This document shows, piece after piece, positions 20,770-34,500 of a stretch of DNA of 64,000 nucleotides. The stretch's first letter is position 1. Each line of letters opens with the position of its first letter. This DNA is from Nymphaea colorata (Eukaryota; Streptophyta; Magnoliopsida; Nymphaeales; Nymphaeaceae). A model generated the notes under the pieces. That model was not told the origin of the DNA, made no database searches, and saw nothing but the letters and a program-made list of their open reading frames with translations. The translations under genes and the position numbers were made by a program. The DNA lies in the NCBI RefSeq assembly GCF_008831285.2, contig NC_045145.1, forward strand, positions 2,954,723-3,018,722, written 5' to 3'.

Positions 20770-23700
20770 GATGCAGACCTGCGTCCTCCAGTGAGGGTAT
20801 ATAGGCACTTCTCTGTTGTGTAAATTTTTTCTTGAAATATTGGGAGCTCTTCTTTATGCTGCAAGTATATTTCTTGTAAGGAAAGCCTAATGTAAAAGGG
20901 AAGTTATTATCCTGCAATTCGATTTTGCTTCAAGCCTATGTTTTTGCTTCTTTTCTTGGCACAGTCTTGACTGGATATCTCATTAGCCTGATTCGGATGC
21001 AAGTCGCAGTCTCAGTGTGGGTCATGTACCTGGCCGGCAAGGCGGTGGGGGCTGACCTCCTCCCAGCCTATTCTTGGTTCAATTGACGATGAAACCAGTG
21101 TTTTGAAACACTGTTTTAGAGTACTGAACAGGTTAAGGCTTAAGATATTAAGTTGGCTCTCTAACCAGATGAATGTGTATCAGGCTCTGGCTCATTTCTT
21201 GAGAGCTCTTAAACAGACTTGCTGCTTGGTTGGTAAGACTTTTTTTTTTCCCTTCCAGAACTTGCACATCATGTTACTGAGTGCAGAATACTCACACAGC
21301 TTGCATTGAGATCCACCCATTTGCCTTTGACGATGGCAAGTATCACGGCCAGACGATCTTTTTGGCTCTTTCTTTCTTTGGCCGTCAGTCAGAGGCTTCC
21401 GTGCGGCTTAAGCAGCTATCCTGCCGGGCAATGCTCAGGGGCAACCTAAAGAGAAAAATCGTAAAGTAATTTTTATTTTTTGTTTTTGTATTTCTGACGA
21501 AACAGTGTTCCCGCATGGTGACCTTTCCACTTGATTTTTACAATTATTTTTATTATCCACTATTTATGTCTCAAACAACCCTTCGTGGTTCTGTTTATCA
21601 TTATACTAAAAAGCCCTTCGTTTTTAAAACTTAAGAGTGATTAGTAGGTATTAAAACCTTAAGCGCTGGACCTTATAACGGCTCATCCTTGATATATATG
21701 TTTTTAAAATGAATGATTGAGAGCGAAATACGAAAAAAAAGTTGTTATTTAATACCAGATGACTAAATTATCCTATCTCATTTTTATTTTTATTTTTCTG
21801 TCATCTAGAGGGTTTGTTATGTACCAATGTCTTTTATCATATATATATATATATATATAGGGTAAGTGATAAAAACCAGACCTCTTAAAACTTGTATGGA
21901 TTAAAGTGTTTTAATATTTTTAATTGTTAATAAACATTAATTTAAAATAAATCACATGTCATAATTTCAGTTATTTCTTGAATATATATATATATATATA
22001 TATACTCTATCAGTTGCTAACGAAGACACTTTTCTCTGGTCATCCTCAATGAATCCAGCACTTGATACACATACAAATGGAATCTTAAATGCATCACTTT
22101 TCATTTCCGCTTTTTAATGAAAAAAAAATATTGCCACAACGTAAAAATAAAGGCATCAAGTGAGTCTGGCGTGGCACAATTGCCCACACCGGACCACAAG
22201 TGGCTCTGCCACTGCTTAGTTGCCTTTTCTTTGAGCTTAAACTCTCTTCCTAAGTTCTTACAAGAGTTCACCAATTAGGGCCTCTGCCAAGTTCTTCACC
22301 TTTGCTTTCTCAAGCTTGATATGCACTTAACCTTGAAGCTGACTTGTATAGTTGAAGAGTTTGTTTTTATTCCTCCACACCTTGTACTTCTAGTATCAAG
22401 GCCAAAAAATTCCTTGATGTGATCTCCAATTGCACCAGAATGTGAAAACTTCTTAAGTCTTATGGTCTGCTCATGCCATATTTTAGGTGACCGAAAGAAA
22501 CCTACCCTTTAACTAAGGCTTCTCCTTCTCATCTAGAGCTGCTTTTGGGTCGTCGTGCAGTACACTTTTCAACTCAAGTGCCGCGAATGCTATTATTTGC
22601 AATCCAGATGAGTAATTACACATGGGAATCAAATTTAGGACATGTCGACAGCACACCACCCAGACCAACCATGTTATGCCCCTCATGGCTTGTGTAGCCA
22701 ACTTACAATCGGACTTCAACGCTCTAAAAATATTTTCAATGGGTTGTTTGGTCTGCTTGAGTCGGGCTGACACAAGTTGTCCCTTGTCAATGTATTTCAA
22801 TGGCTTCCATGGCACTTGAAAGGCTTTCGAAAAATGGCTGAATCATTCAACCAACTTCCAGATGGTTGCATCCTTCAATCTTTTTTGTTTTTATTTTGCT
22901 GTTCTTGCATTGTTTTTCTAAACAAAGAAGTTAAATAAGTTTCTTTCGTATTTTAAAATTTTTATCAAGTATCCAGTTTCCCTTACTTCTCCCCAACGTC
23001 AGCTCCTACGACCCACCAAATAATCTCTAAGATCTTCACAAAGGCCAATCCTTGTTTTTCAAGAAATATACGAGGACCAAACAGATGTTTTACAAATTTT
23101 AACATGCATTTTCTTTTAAAAAAAAACTTGTGAATTAGCAAAAAAATTTAAAATAATTCAAAAATTAATTAAATTAAAATAATAATAAAATAGTACGTAA
23201 ATAGTTAGAGATGACACTTGACTCTTCCGACCAAGTTAAGAAGATTGCATATTGCCAGTACTCTGTTATGGGCCTATGATCCACATTCGGATATTCAGTT
23301 TTTCCCATCCTAGGTTAAAAATGTGCTGGATGGAATCTAGAACAAGTTATTCTCCACCACTACAAAATTTCAAAAAATATACATGATAAATTATTGGCGC
23401 AGCAAAGTACAACTCTATGTATAGATATCCTGAGAACTACTTCCCACTTTTTGCATTCTGTACCCAAGTTGAGAAAATAACTGGAACTGACTAGAACACC
23501 CTCAAGACGGGTAATTCTTTTTAAACCTTATCAGAACCAATGTATAATTTACTGCATCTGAATTCATTAAATATTTATCTAATATATATTAAAATAATTG
23601 TCTGCAATATTTTGAAATTCACATATTTTGGGAAAGGAAGACCTATGCTTTTGAAACTAGTAACTGCCATATATAAAAGACCCTATATGGTAATTCGTAG

Positions 23701-25260
23701 CTTACACTTTACCCACGACCCATTACGTTCGGGTTCTGACGAGTCCCAACTTGCCCTCTAACAGCTTCGGTTGCATGACAACATTGTTAAATCCCCTAAG
23801 GTTTTTCATAATGTTAAGTACATTCTAACATGACTAAACATACCTCCTTTAATTTCTCAGTTTATTTTCTTGTTGTCAATCATTCTGCCAAGCAACCATT
23901 GGGTGTTAGCTAAGACTAATCTAATCTCAAGCCGTCGTCCCAAAATTTCGGCTCTTGGAGAAAGGTTAAGTACAAGTCAAGTTTTCATTTTTTGTAATTT
24001 ATTTGTGAGAAATTCTTCTTGTGGTTGTACCTTTCACAGTTTTATTATGTAATATATTTGGCTCTAAGTGAGCTTATTAAGACTTGTAAAAAAATGAGTT
24101 TGGCAAGATAAATATGAAGAAATAATTTCTCGGCCCGGGTTGGCTTGAACGGCCAGCGGTTAAGTTTTCATCATGCAGTTGACGTGAGTGAACTCTAAGC
24201 TCAAATTTGATATTCATTCTAACCAAGTTAGCCCTAAGTTTGATTTTAATCAATCTTAAGCATTCAGCTTTCTACCACTCATTTGGGGTGATTGAAATTT
24301 TATCCAATGGCTGGATGAAACTTGAAGGTCCTCCCATTCTTCCTGCTTCTAGGATCTGGGGCTGCATCGGAGCTTGTAGCGGGGCCGCCTTCAGCTCGAT
24401 GGAGCGCACTCCACACTTAAAAGCTCACCAAGAAAAATTGGTCAGCTCAACTTAGCCCAATTATCGTCTCGCTAGTGCTAATCAATCTTATTTTTTCGTT
24501 TATGAAATCAATCACAAATGAAAATGCACAAGAATCAGGTAGCGAAGAGCTAGAATTTTTACTAATATCAGAGGCCACCAAGACCAGATCAGGTCTCCAA
24601 GAGTTGCAGACATACTGATTTCGGGCACCACCAAGAACAATTATTTGAAGGCCAACATGCTCTCTATCACCACCTTGATCTGCCCATTAGATAATGACGT
24701 GAGAAACTTCCAATCTTCAACCACGGTTGCAAGTGGGCGAGATTTGGTATGAGTAAATATACTAAATCAGATCTCTATCTTTTAATGCATTTTGCAGGCC
24801 GGAATACGGTCCATTTTTGGCCAACACCAATGATTTTAGCAAATCTAGCAAAGACTTGGAACCTATAACTAACGTCGCGAATTATATTAATCTAGCTTGT
24901 GAATTTTGTCAATCGATATATTTGGGAGAGTTCAATGATGCAGTGCGCCGGATGTTACTGAATAGTTAAATTTAAAAATTTATTAAAAAAATATTAAATT
25001 AGTATTTAGTTATTATTTGTGATGCAGTACAGTAGTTTTAGTGATGATTTACATAACAATGGAACGATGAAATTTTAAGCATCTAACAACTATCCAGCAC
25101 ATACAGCCTTGAGTTTTTCGATCAACTAGATCTGATTTCTATTCATTTTTCAATGCATGTTCCTAATTCGATCCATCTGCAACCTTACCCACAAGATCTG
25201 GGATGTTTTAGAAAAGCTAAGCAGATTTAGGTAGCGTGAGGTTCATCTGACCCGCGCCTC
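20770..25260. other. SUA 3' UTR and intergenic DNA
   Basis: About 4.5 kb. The start is likely SUA 3' UTR. (AT)n runs lie at 21839-21859 and 21982-22004. A minus-strand frame at 22513-22815 (about 100 codons) looks somewhat protein-like but I recognise no family and find no flanking exons. The remainder is AT-rich with no gene that I can support. Confidence 0.55.
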
Positions 25261-25273
25261 CTTCCTTCCTTAG

Positions 25274-25285
25274 ATAAATATAAAT
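25274..25285 (+). promoter_or_regulatory. candidate TATA box of the XXT gene
   Basis: An ATAAATATAAAT stretch, followed about 12 bp later by GACGTCAC (an ACGT-core bZIP-type site at 25298-25305) and a CT-rich leader from about 25320. The distance to the ATG at 25717 leaves a leader of about 400 bp, which may hold an intron. Confidence 0.5.
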
Positions 25286-25716
25286 GAAAGATCTCGGACG
25301 TCACGGACAGCGCCAGTCATTCTCTCTCTCTCTATTCTACAGCTTTGCTCTGAGCCCTTTTTTTTTACCATGAAAGCCATTTTTTCGATTTGGGGTTTTC
25401 AATGAATAGATCTTGATAGCAAGTCGGCCAATTATCGTCTTTCTACTTCTCCTGCTGTCGTTTGAGCGCTATATGCGCGGCCGCCTCTGCTAAAAGCAAG
25501 AAGGTGATCCCTTCTCTCTGTCTTTGTCTCTCCTTCTCTCTATATCTCTTTGTCGGTGGACAGGAGTGTCCTCGTTCTGCTTTCTCTCTTTCTGTTGTTG
25601 CCTTGTCAGAGGTGGCTCAGTTGGTACATCTTTTTTGTGTTATTGAATTGTAGAGGAGGCAGAGAGGGGAGGAGGGAGGGAAATAGGGAGGTGAGAGTGC
25701 TTTCTTGCCCCCCAAC

Positions 25717-27099
25717 ATGAGGATGTCCTCGAGGGCTTCGGGCATCCCCAGAGGCAGGCAGATCCAGAAGACCTTCAACAATATCAAGATCACCATCCTC
25801 TGCGGCTTCGTCACTATTCTTGTTCTGAGGGGCACCATCGGTGTCGGCAATCTCGGCGGCGGCGGCGACGCCGACAACAATCAGCAGCTGATCGAGGAAA
25901 CGAATAGGATTCTGGAAGAGATCAGATCTGATCACGACCCGGACGACGACGTTGAAGTCAGGGCTGCTACTCGTGGTGGTGATGGTGGTGGTGGCACTGA
26001 TGCCGCCGGTGGGGACAGCGGCGAGAATGCGCTCGGCAAGGCAAGTGAAGCGACAGCAGGACTCGTCAACGTGACCTACACTCTGGGCCCTAAGATCACC
26101 GATTGGGATGAGCAGAGGAAACTCTGGCTTGCTCAGAATCCAGAATTCCCCAGTTACATAGATGGTAAGCCTCGGATCCTCCTTGTGACCGGCTCCCAGC
26201 CGAACCCTTGCGATAACGCCATCGGCGACCACTACCTGCTCAAGGCTATTAAGAACAAGATCGACTACTGCCGCCTCCACCGGATCGAGATCGTCTACAA
26301 CATGGCTCATCTGGACAAAGAGCTCGCCGGCTACTGGGCTAAGCTTCCGTTGATCAGACGGCTGATGCTCTCACATCCAGAGATCGAATGGATCTGGTGG
26401 ATGGATAGCGATGCCCTCTTCACCGATATGGTCTTCGAGATTCCGATGCACAAGTACAAGGACTACAATTTCGTCCTCCATGGCTACGAGGATCTCCTCT
26501 TCAACCAAAAATCGTGGATTGCTCTCAACACGGGCAGCTTCCTCTTCAGGAACTGCCAATGGTCGCTAGACCTGTTGGATGCCTGGGCACCCATGGGACC
26601 TAAAGGCCCTATTCGAGACGAAGCAGGGAAAATACTCACGGCGAACCTTAAGGGCCGGCCTGCATTCGAGGCCGACGATCAGTCCGCGCTCATCTACTTG
26701 CTAATCACTCAGCAGGAGCAGTGGATGAATAAGGTCTTCATTGAGAATTCTTACTTTCTCCATGGGTACTGGGCTGGCTTGGTCGATCGGTATGAAGAGA
26801 TGCAAGAGAAGTACCATCCTGGCTTGGGGGATGATAGGTGGCCTTTCGTCACCCACTTTGTTGGATGCAAACCTTGCGGGAGCTATGGTGATTATCCAAT
26901 GGAGAGATGCTTGAGCAGCATGGAGAGGGCCTTCAATTTCGCAGACAACCAGATTCTTCAGATTTACGGTTTCACTCATAAGAGTCTCAAAACTCCCAAG
27001 ATCAAGAGGACAAGAAACGAGTCGTCTTCACCTTTGGAAGAAGAAGACAAGCTTCACCTTCGACATCCTGCATTTGTTTCCGGATCACAGAACCAATGA
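25717..27099 (+). CDS. XXT5: xyloglucan 6-xylosyltransferase, XXT5-type (GT34)
   Basis: Intronless, 460 aa, the usual family length. Transfers xylose from UDP-xylose to the glucan backbone of xyloglucan in the Golgi lumen for cell-wall synthesis. Type II topology: short basic N-terminus, signal anchor at about residues 23-40 (IKITILCGFVTILVLRG), a Gly/Asp-rich stem, then the GT34 catalytic domain. The metal-binding DSD motif is D230-S231-D232 in WWMDSDALF. Other conserved blocks are NKIDYCRLHRIEIVYNMAHL, LNTGSFLFRNCQWSLDLLDA, FEADDQSALIYLL and THFVGCKPCGSYGDYP. RGTIGVGNL after the anchor and HLDKELAGYW favour the XXT3/4/5 clade over XXT1/2. A frame extends upstream to a TTG at 25705, but the first ATG is 25717; a second in-frame ATG at 25723 is also possible. 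Confidence 0.95.
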   Translation: MRMSSRASGIPRGRQIQKTFNNIKITILCGFVTILVLRGTIGVGNLGGGGDADNNQQLIEETNRILEEIRSDHDPDDDVEVRAATRGGDGGGGTDAAGGDSGENALGKASEATAGLVNVTYTLGPKITDWDEQRKLWLAQNPEFPSYIDGKPRILLVTGSQPNPCDNAIGDHYLLKAIKNKIDYCRLHRIEIVYNMAHLDKELAGYWAKLPLIRRLMLSHPEIEWIWWMDSDALFTDMVFEIPMHKYKDYNFVLHGYEDLLFNQKSWIALNTGSFLFRNCQWSLDLLDAWAPMGPKGPIRDEAGKILTANLKGRPAFEADDQSALIYLLITQQEQWMNKVFIENSYFLHGYWAGLVDRYEEMQEKYHPGLGDDRWPFVTHFVGCKPCGSYGDYPMERCLSSMERAFNFADNQILQIYGFTHKSLKTPKIKRTRNESSSPLEEEDKLHLRHPAFVSGSQNQ

Positions 27100-28870
27100 G
27101 TTAAAAGCGATACTTGACCTTGTTGTCTCAGGGGTATAGAAGAATTCCTCTCATGCCAAGCTTTTTTTTTTTAAATTTTTGGTCTTTTAATTTTAGGTCC
27201 TGCTTATTTAAGTGTCTGGTAATTGATCCATCAATTTCATGGTACGGGATTTTTTGGTTAGTTCATGTCCACACAACAGTATCTTGGAACGATTATTTGC
27301 TAATTATGTTGTATTATTGTATGTTCTTCCCCTTCAGCCAGAATGTTCATGAAGAATTCTCTTCCTTTTGCCAATCAGTTCGTCCGCTTTCACTTATTTT
27401 TCTTATTTATTTTTTTCATCTAGAAGAAGCACTCTTATTATTATTACTCTACATTGATGTGTTTTTGGGTTGGTCATCCTGGTCTTCCATTTAATGGCGC
27501 TTAATTCTTGAGCTACTCTTTTGTGTTCTATACATGGTGATTAAGAGAACCATTGAGTAAATTATCTTCATAAGTCTAAGGTCTCCTTCGGATTGCTCCA
27601 GCTAATACTAGCTTAAATTTTTTGTTCACTTCTCTTTATTATGTAACACCTTCTTTTAGATGCCTTTCCCTCCATGAGCACAGCTAAGAGGGTTTTCTGC
27701 TGAGGCTATAACTAAGTTTAGAAGTTCTTGAGGTAATAAGAGAAATGCAGAATGACAAATGAAGTGTGTGGCTCCTCAGCCACTTGAAATACGTATGACA
27801 TATTTCTGAATGGAAAGTTATGGTTAAAATGTTGGAATCATGCATACATGAAGAGCCGACCGAGGATGCTATGGCGTGCTTTGACCAATGCAGGGAAGAT
27901 GAACGCTTCTCATCTGTGCGGACCTTCTCTGGGCACAGGTGATTTAACGTGCAGGTGAGCAGGACCTGTCCGAATGTATGGATGTATCACAATTATTCTC
28001 ACTCTTCATTGGCACACTCGCACATGGAAAATTTCCAAGAATGATACACGTCCAGGTGAACACGTTATGAATAGATGGGTCTTCGAATTCATTATGTTGG
28101 TCCTACAAAATTGTTGTTTTTGCATATCAACCTTTAAATCAGAGCAAGACTTCATGCAGAATACACAATAAATATGGAGAATAAAAAGCTGTTGTCTGTG
28201 ATGTCATTAAGCTTATACTGTATGTTAAGGAACTAAACAAACCCAGCCTTATTACATGGTTGGAAAACTTGGAATATAATCCTGGTGCTAAACTCAAGGT
28301 GGAAGCTGCAGTAACATGGCATGTGCAATGGACAAGAGCAACACCCGGTTCTCTTCATCCTACTTGGCTTATAAGTTATAAAATTTCCTAACAACCTCTC
28401 CCCTTCTTCCCCAGGCAACAAAATACACAGAATGTCGACATGTCTGCCAGTGCTTCCAAGTTTGCATGTGCATACATGCGTCCCTATGTAGTGGGTATGT
28501 ATGAGGAATCTGTTTATGAGGACCTTGCAACGAGAACCATAATTATGGATGTTTTTGTCATAGTTTGTTAATTAAAGCATATACTAGGCTGGGTATTTCT
28601 CATACACGAGTATGTTCTTTGGGGAGGTAAAAGATCCTAAGTGTTCTCATTGCGTCAAGTCTTGATAATGGGTAAAACATTAAGCATAAAAATTTAGTTG
28701 TGTAAGGCGAAATTCAATAGTTTATACCACATTAAAAATTGATAATAAGCTGGCTTGGACAGAACAAATATGCACATCTATAGCTTTCTGCAAGGTCCTG
28801 GGGCGCTCTCACTCTCTCCTTCATTTGTGACAGCCTCTTATATGATATATATATTTTTTGTTAATTGAAG

Positions 28871-28883
28871 ATCTCTCTCTCTT

Positions 28884-28928
<45 letters not shown>
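28871..28928. repeat. (CT)n microsatellite
   Basis: CT units interrupted twice by CTTT. Confidence 0.95.
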
Positions 28929-28931
<3 letters not shown>

Positions 28932-30702
28932 TATTGAGGCCTTTTATTTTCATAATGCTTTTGTTGTTAGTTCATTAAAAAACAGTATTACGGTGGCCTT
29001 TTTGTATAGTATATTTTTTCTAATGAATTGATAACGGATAAAACAATTATGTGAATGGTGTTTGAGAGGCAGATTGTTCATTTTTCTTGAATGACCTAGA
29101 CTCTGTATATTTCTGTAGAGGAGCTGTTAACAAATTGGCAGTCCTAGGGTTTCTATTTTTGGGTGAATTCCTTATGAGATGGCACACTGGGTTGCCATCG
29201 AAATGAGCACACTCATGTTGGAGAGAGATATAGAAGAGGTGCAGTGGCCTTGCTTTGAGAGGAAGCTTCCCTTTTAACCTCTTACGGTTTTAGAATAAGG
29301 TTCAACTTTATCATTTTACATTACAAGACAATGACTTAGTTATGATCCATTATGGGGTTGCTATCATAATCTCCTTTGACTAAGACTGAAGATGGACCTC
29401 CAATTTTTAACTATCGTTTCTACAGTAAATATGCCACTTTGTGACTCATTCCATATTTGGATCTAACTAGTTTCTGTGTGTTTATGCATGTCCCTTGACT
29501 GCAACCATGTGCATTCGGGCATATCTTGAGTTCTTGTTTTGGTAGCGCCTGTAATTGTTTTTGTGCCTTACTTCCAACTAGCTATTTGCAAATCAAAGAC
29601 AACTCAAGGAAAAAAAGGAAAAAAGGCACCCAGTGCATTCTGTATATTCCCGCACGCAGGTTTTCCATTCATGTAAGTACGGATTTTGTGTTTGTTCATG
29701 CAATTCTTTTACAGATCCGTCTTATGGTCACAAATCAATTTTTGCTTGCTTTTTTTTTTTGATATTTCGATATTAAAGTTGCAGTTATGGCAATTTTACT
29801 CAAAGCGGGCCAAGGAGAAATATGTCAAGTTAAAAAGAGAAGTTTTATAGATTGGAAAAGTTTCATATCTGGATGGGTTGAGGCATTTATCCAGCAATGT
29901 ATAAAGAAGGAACAAAAAAATTGTCTTGATCCTGCGGACCGTCAGATAGTTATCATTTTCACTACCTTTGTTGATGACTGGGTTAGCAAATCGGACTTTT
30001 GCAGAGAAAACTGTTTTGGGGAGACTTGTAGAAAGAGTAACTAATGCTAGATTATCGGCCAATGCATGTATGACGTAGTGCTGCTTCTTGATGACAGGAT
30101 ATATTGAGCTGGAAAGAATTAGACAGCTAAATCTAAGAATACATATTTTAAGGGCAATTCTGTCCGAGTCCATGACATAATGCTTTGACAGATTACCTTG
30201 TGTGGTTAGCCTAAAATGATTAGGAGATCATTTTGCCGTCATGTATGCTTATCTGTCATCGCCAGAAAAGTTTATATGCTGCTTTGAGTTAAGAGTGGTA
30301 TTTTCCAAATTGAGCCCCTTTGAGGGACAGAAGATATTTAAATGTGAGAACTTTTTTTGCGACAGCATTTTGGCAGCTACTAATGGTCTATAACCCAAGA
30401 ATTTTTAACTACCAGAAGTAATTCATTCAGTTTTCTGATTCGTCTTCAGCACGTTTTTTTTCACAAATAAACTGCATGACTATTAATGTGGTGTTCACTA
30501 GCTAAGTTGAAGCCTTTTTCAGTACAATGAACAAGCTGCTTCTTCTTGGTTTTTAGCGGGGAACTGAACGGGCCGGCACATTTTGAGATACACGTCGTGT
30601 TTTTGGACCAGGATATCACTGAAAAATCAGCACTTAGCTTGCCTAATATCAGGCTTGTGTCCCTTCTGTGCACATGTAAATTGAAAAGTCCAATTTAGGT
30701 GT

Positions 30703-30703
<1 letters not shown>

Positions 30704-30746
<43 letters not shown>
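30704..30746. repeat. (AT)n microsatellite
   Basis: About 21 TA units. Confidence 0.95.
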
Positions 30747-30748
<2 letters not shown>

Positions 30749-31279
30749 CAGTCTTCTGTGGACTGATTATTGTTGGCATCATGACAGGTCCCTGACACAT
30801 TCCTTGTAATTACTTGTCTGTAATAATGAACAACAACATTGGTGATATCTGCAATTACTGTTCGTTAACTACCCCACTTCTTATCAATGCCAGATTCCTG
30901 CCTTTCCATTTTAAAGATTTTGATCATTTAGTTGGTATTTGTAAACAATTTTTTTCTTGTAATTTGAACCTTAGATACCTGACATTCATGTGTACTGGCA
31001 AGCCATGAAAAGTCTAGTCATCGGTTCCCAACCTTAGGCCGAGAAAGTACATCCAAATGTTTTTATGCAGCACCAAGGAGAGGTTCAATCCTACATTTAC
31101 CTTCACACTTACCTTCAAAAACAGAAAAACAGAAAAGGGCCATCCAGAACATTAATTATCTTTAATGGCGGAATAGAAGGCACTTCACTGCTTAATGTAA
31201 GAGAGAAAATTGCAAATTCTGTGCCCATTGCAAACTGCAAAAATATCACATCTCATAGGACAAATCATGCTCTTGGATT

Positions 31280-31305
31280 GAGAGAGAGAGAGAGAGAGAG
31301 AGAGA
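31280..31305. repeat. (GA)n microsatellite
   Basis: About 13 GA units, downstream of the minus-strand gene. Confidence 0.95.
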
Positions 31306-31563
31306 CAAGTCCAAATGCAAGCTCTAACGCCATACGTTTCCTGAATGAGCTATTGCAATGTGTAGTGACCTAACAGATAATGTAATTCACCATGCACATC
31401 CAAGAATGAGCAAGCAAAGATTATGCTGGTTTATTAATCTATATTTCGTAACTGATCTCTCCATCTTATCATACTTACCATCACTATTAATATGATACAA
31501 GATTTCAATTTGAATATGCAATCAACCTTGCCAGAACATTTTCCGACCTTTGCATCAGAGCCT

Positions 31564-34500
31564 TCACAAAAGAATTGCGCCAAGATGAGTAGCACCATCA
31601 ACCGAAAGCTTCTTGACTCCACATGCACCAAGTAGATTATATAGTATATACTTAGCCTCCATAGAACAGCTAAATGCTTTGGAAGAATCGCGCTCAAAAA
31701 CAGCTACTTCACCAATATTAGGAATTCTTTAGTACAGGTACATGGAAATTACTCACCGCTTCTTTAGTTTGGGAAAGCATAAGGCGCAACTGGCGTATTT
31801 CCTGCAGAAAGGGTTTTAGACTTCAAAACAGAGCATTTATGCTACAACGGAGGACCTTCAACAGGAATGAGACCTAAAGATTATATTGTTCAGAGAAGCC
31901 CAACCCGTGATATAGGGGTGTTTCTAGCACCGCCTCTCTTAGTAACATGGATTTTTTGTTTAATCTAAATGTATAGACAAGCCAATCATGATGTATATTG
32001 ACTATTGAGTGAATACCATGTCCTAATAATAAGATACAATTTTTTGATACTAATATTAACAAGATATGGGCCACGAAATTGTGATTACCTCCAAAAATTA
32101 AACTGTATCCTTTATTTTTTTTATACAAAAGTATGTTTGGATAGATGGTACTCATGACAATACCATGCATCCTGCTGGATACATGAAAAATAAATGGGAT
32201 TCATGGACATGATTCATAGAGTATATTGCACGAGTAATGCAAGCTTAACATGGAAACTCATGAATAACAGAAGAAATTCTCATTACATTCACAGAGAGCA
32301 TGTTCTACGAAAGTTGCTAAGAATCTCATCCTTCAATGCCTTAAAAAGAAACTACTAATAAAACAAACCATATAAAAGGTCTAAGTTGGCCTATAATTCA
32401 TCCAGGTGCATCGTGGTCAGAATCAAACCTACATTAAGCTGATTTTTGACTTTGCAGCTCTGTTTTGTGCTGGAATACAAGAAATTAGATGGAAGACACC
32501 TCAAATAGGAAGAAAATCATGAGTTAAAATCACAGAAGTACCCCTAGAGGGCCATTTAGCATGAGGAATATTGTGTGAGTGTTCTATAAATCTACCCCAA
32601 ATATTAAGGTAAGTTCATGAACCACTTGAACAAGTGTTTCATGAATCTGCTGCAACATTTGAGGCAGATTCATGAAAGTCATACAGTGTTCCTCTTGCCA
32701 AACGGCCCTTAAAGATACAAAAAACTGTAATTTTGCCATCATCCTCCAAGACACATCAACATCTGCATCCACAATTCATAAAGCATCATCTTCTTGCAAG
32801 ATCAAATTATTCCAAACAACTCCAAAGCAAACTAATCCTGACCTACTTGTAAATCGGTCACTATATGCACAATGAACGTGATGTCTGGCCTTAATACCAC
32901 ATATAAATTGAATTTCCGATGAGATATGGAGCACCCAGAAGCTCCCCGATTTTGACAGAGGTTCTATGCTTATGTACGCCAACTTCCTACGGATGCCTGC
33001 ATCCTGCCATCCTAACTACGTCAGGTGCCCTACTAGCTAGTTCTAAAGGACTAGGAAAATAATTCTTATTTAAAACGGTGGAACTGCCACCTGTACTTTC
33101 AGTGCTTTGACATCATCTCTATCAAGCATAGGAAGTTCCACTTGAGGGGACAGCTCTCCACAAGACTGAAACTTGCAGACTTTTCTTCTTCATTGAAGAA
33201 CTAATTTATTCAAGTGAGTCTTCATGATAGGGATCCTCAGTTAGTTGAGCATAACCCATCAATCAATTATGTCAATCCAATGAATTCCTCTCCTGCAATA
33301 TGTGATGAATAAAATCAAGAGATTTTGCTACATGCCTATGTCCTTCATCTCGAATAATCCAGCTAGCCTCTTGGTATTCTACACCTTATATGTATAAATC
33401 TGTAATAACTCTACGGTATATGGACAATATTCAACGACATATATAGCACCTGTAAAGATAGATAAATATAAATAATCAAAATCATAGCCTCACCTAAAGC
33501 CCAATAATTTGATAGCTAACTCGAAATCTCTAAGCCAAGGTTTTGTAGTTCATGTGAATCCGACCACATAAAATCCATTTAGTGCACCAACCTACCTTTT
33601 TAGTTGGCCAACCTGGAGGTAGCTCTCTGTACATTTCTTTTTCTAGATTTCCATTTGAAAGCTTTCTTGGCACCTAGTTGCTGGAGGTTCCAACTTCACA
33701 GAAGCCATTTCCAGCAGAATTTAATTCCGTCCACATAAGCCACAAAAGCAAACATTCCAGCATAGGAGGTTGTTGACTGAATCCTTTGGCTAAAAAACAT
33801 GTCTAATATCTTTTTAATGAACTATTTTACTTTAATCTAAACCTGGTATAACTATTTTCACCCACCACTTTCACTTTCTCAGAATTTAATCAAAACTCCA
33901 AGTGTCCTCTTTGACACACTCATTATTTAGCTATAGCCAATTTTTCTCTCTTTTCTCTTTGAACACGTCTTGACATATAATGAGGCTCTTCATAAGAATA
34001 AATTAAGGACAAACTAACATTCACATATTTGCAGAAAAAGATTCATGAGAAACAGAACGAGCAGGTGGGAGAGAGGGGATTGCACCGTGGCATGCTTTTC
34101 ATATAGGATAATTGCTCCAAGAGGAAAACCATTTTCAAATTTCAACTGACAGATGTTTATAAATTAAGCATTTATAACTTAGGATCAACTCGACCATTTC
34201 TTCCCAACAACCCCATTTAATAATCGTTTTACCACGTCATGTTCAAAATGCCCAATCTTTTGAATGCCCAGTACATCCAGCTCGGTAGGTAGTACTGCCT
34301 TATGTATAATCAACCTGATGCATTTGCTTCCACTACCTTTGTGCTTCGTAGAAATGGAGAAGAAAAGATAAAGCATATTTGTCCACATTCTTTGCAAAAT
34401 CATGTCTGCATACAGTAAAGGAAATTTAGATGATTTTGAATATTAGTTATAAGTTCAAATCATGTTCTATTTGTATTATTGAGTCATATGGGACAGATAT

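Larger units (their letters stand above)
27100..31563. other. intergenic DNA between the XXT and the minus-strand gene
   Basis: The left part is XXT 3' UTR and the right part the 3' UTR of the minus-strand gene. No coding exon is recognisable. Overlapping frames near 29787-30173 on both strands have no family resemblance. Microsatellites are listed separately. Confidence 0.6.

Noticed and set aside
25705..25716. Upstream TTG start for XXT adding four residues
   Set aside because: TTG is not a normal plant start; the first ATG is at 25717 and gives the usual family length.
26371..26559. Minus-strand frames inside XXT
   Set aside because: Antisense shadows of a well-supported GT34 gene.
33600..33760. 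Possible extra exon of the minus-strand gene (frame reading LLEMASVKLEPPAT)
   Set aside because: No convincing acceptor in front of it and stops in the surrounding frame.
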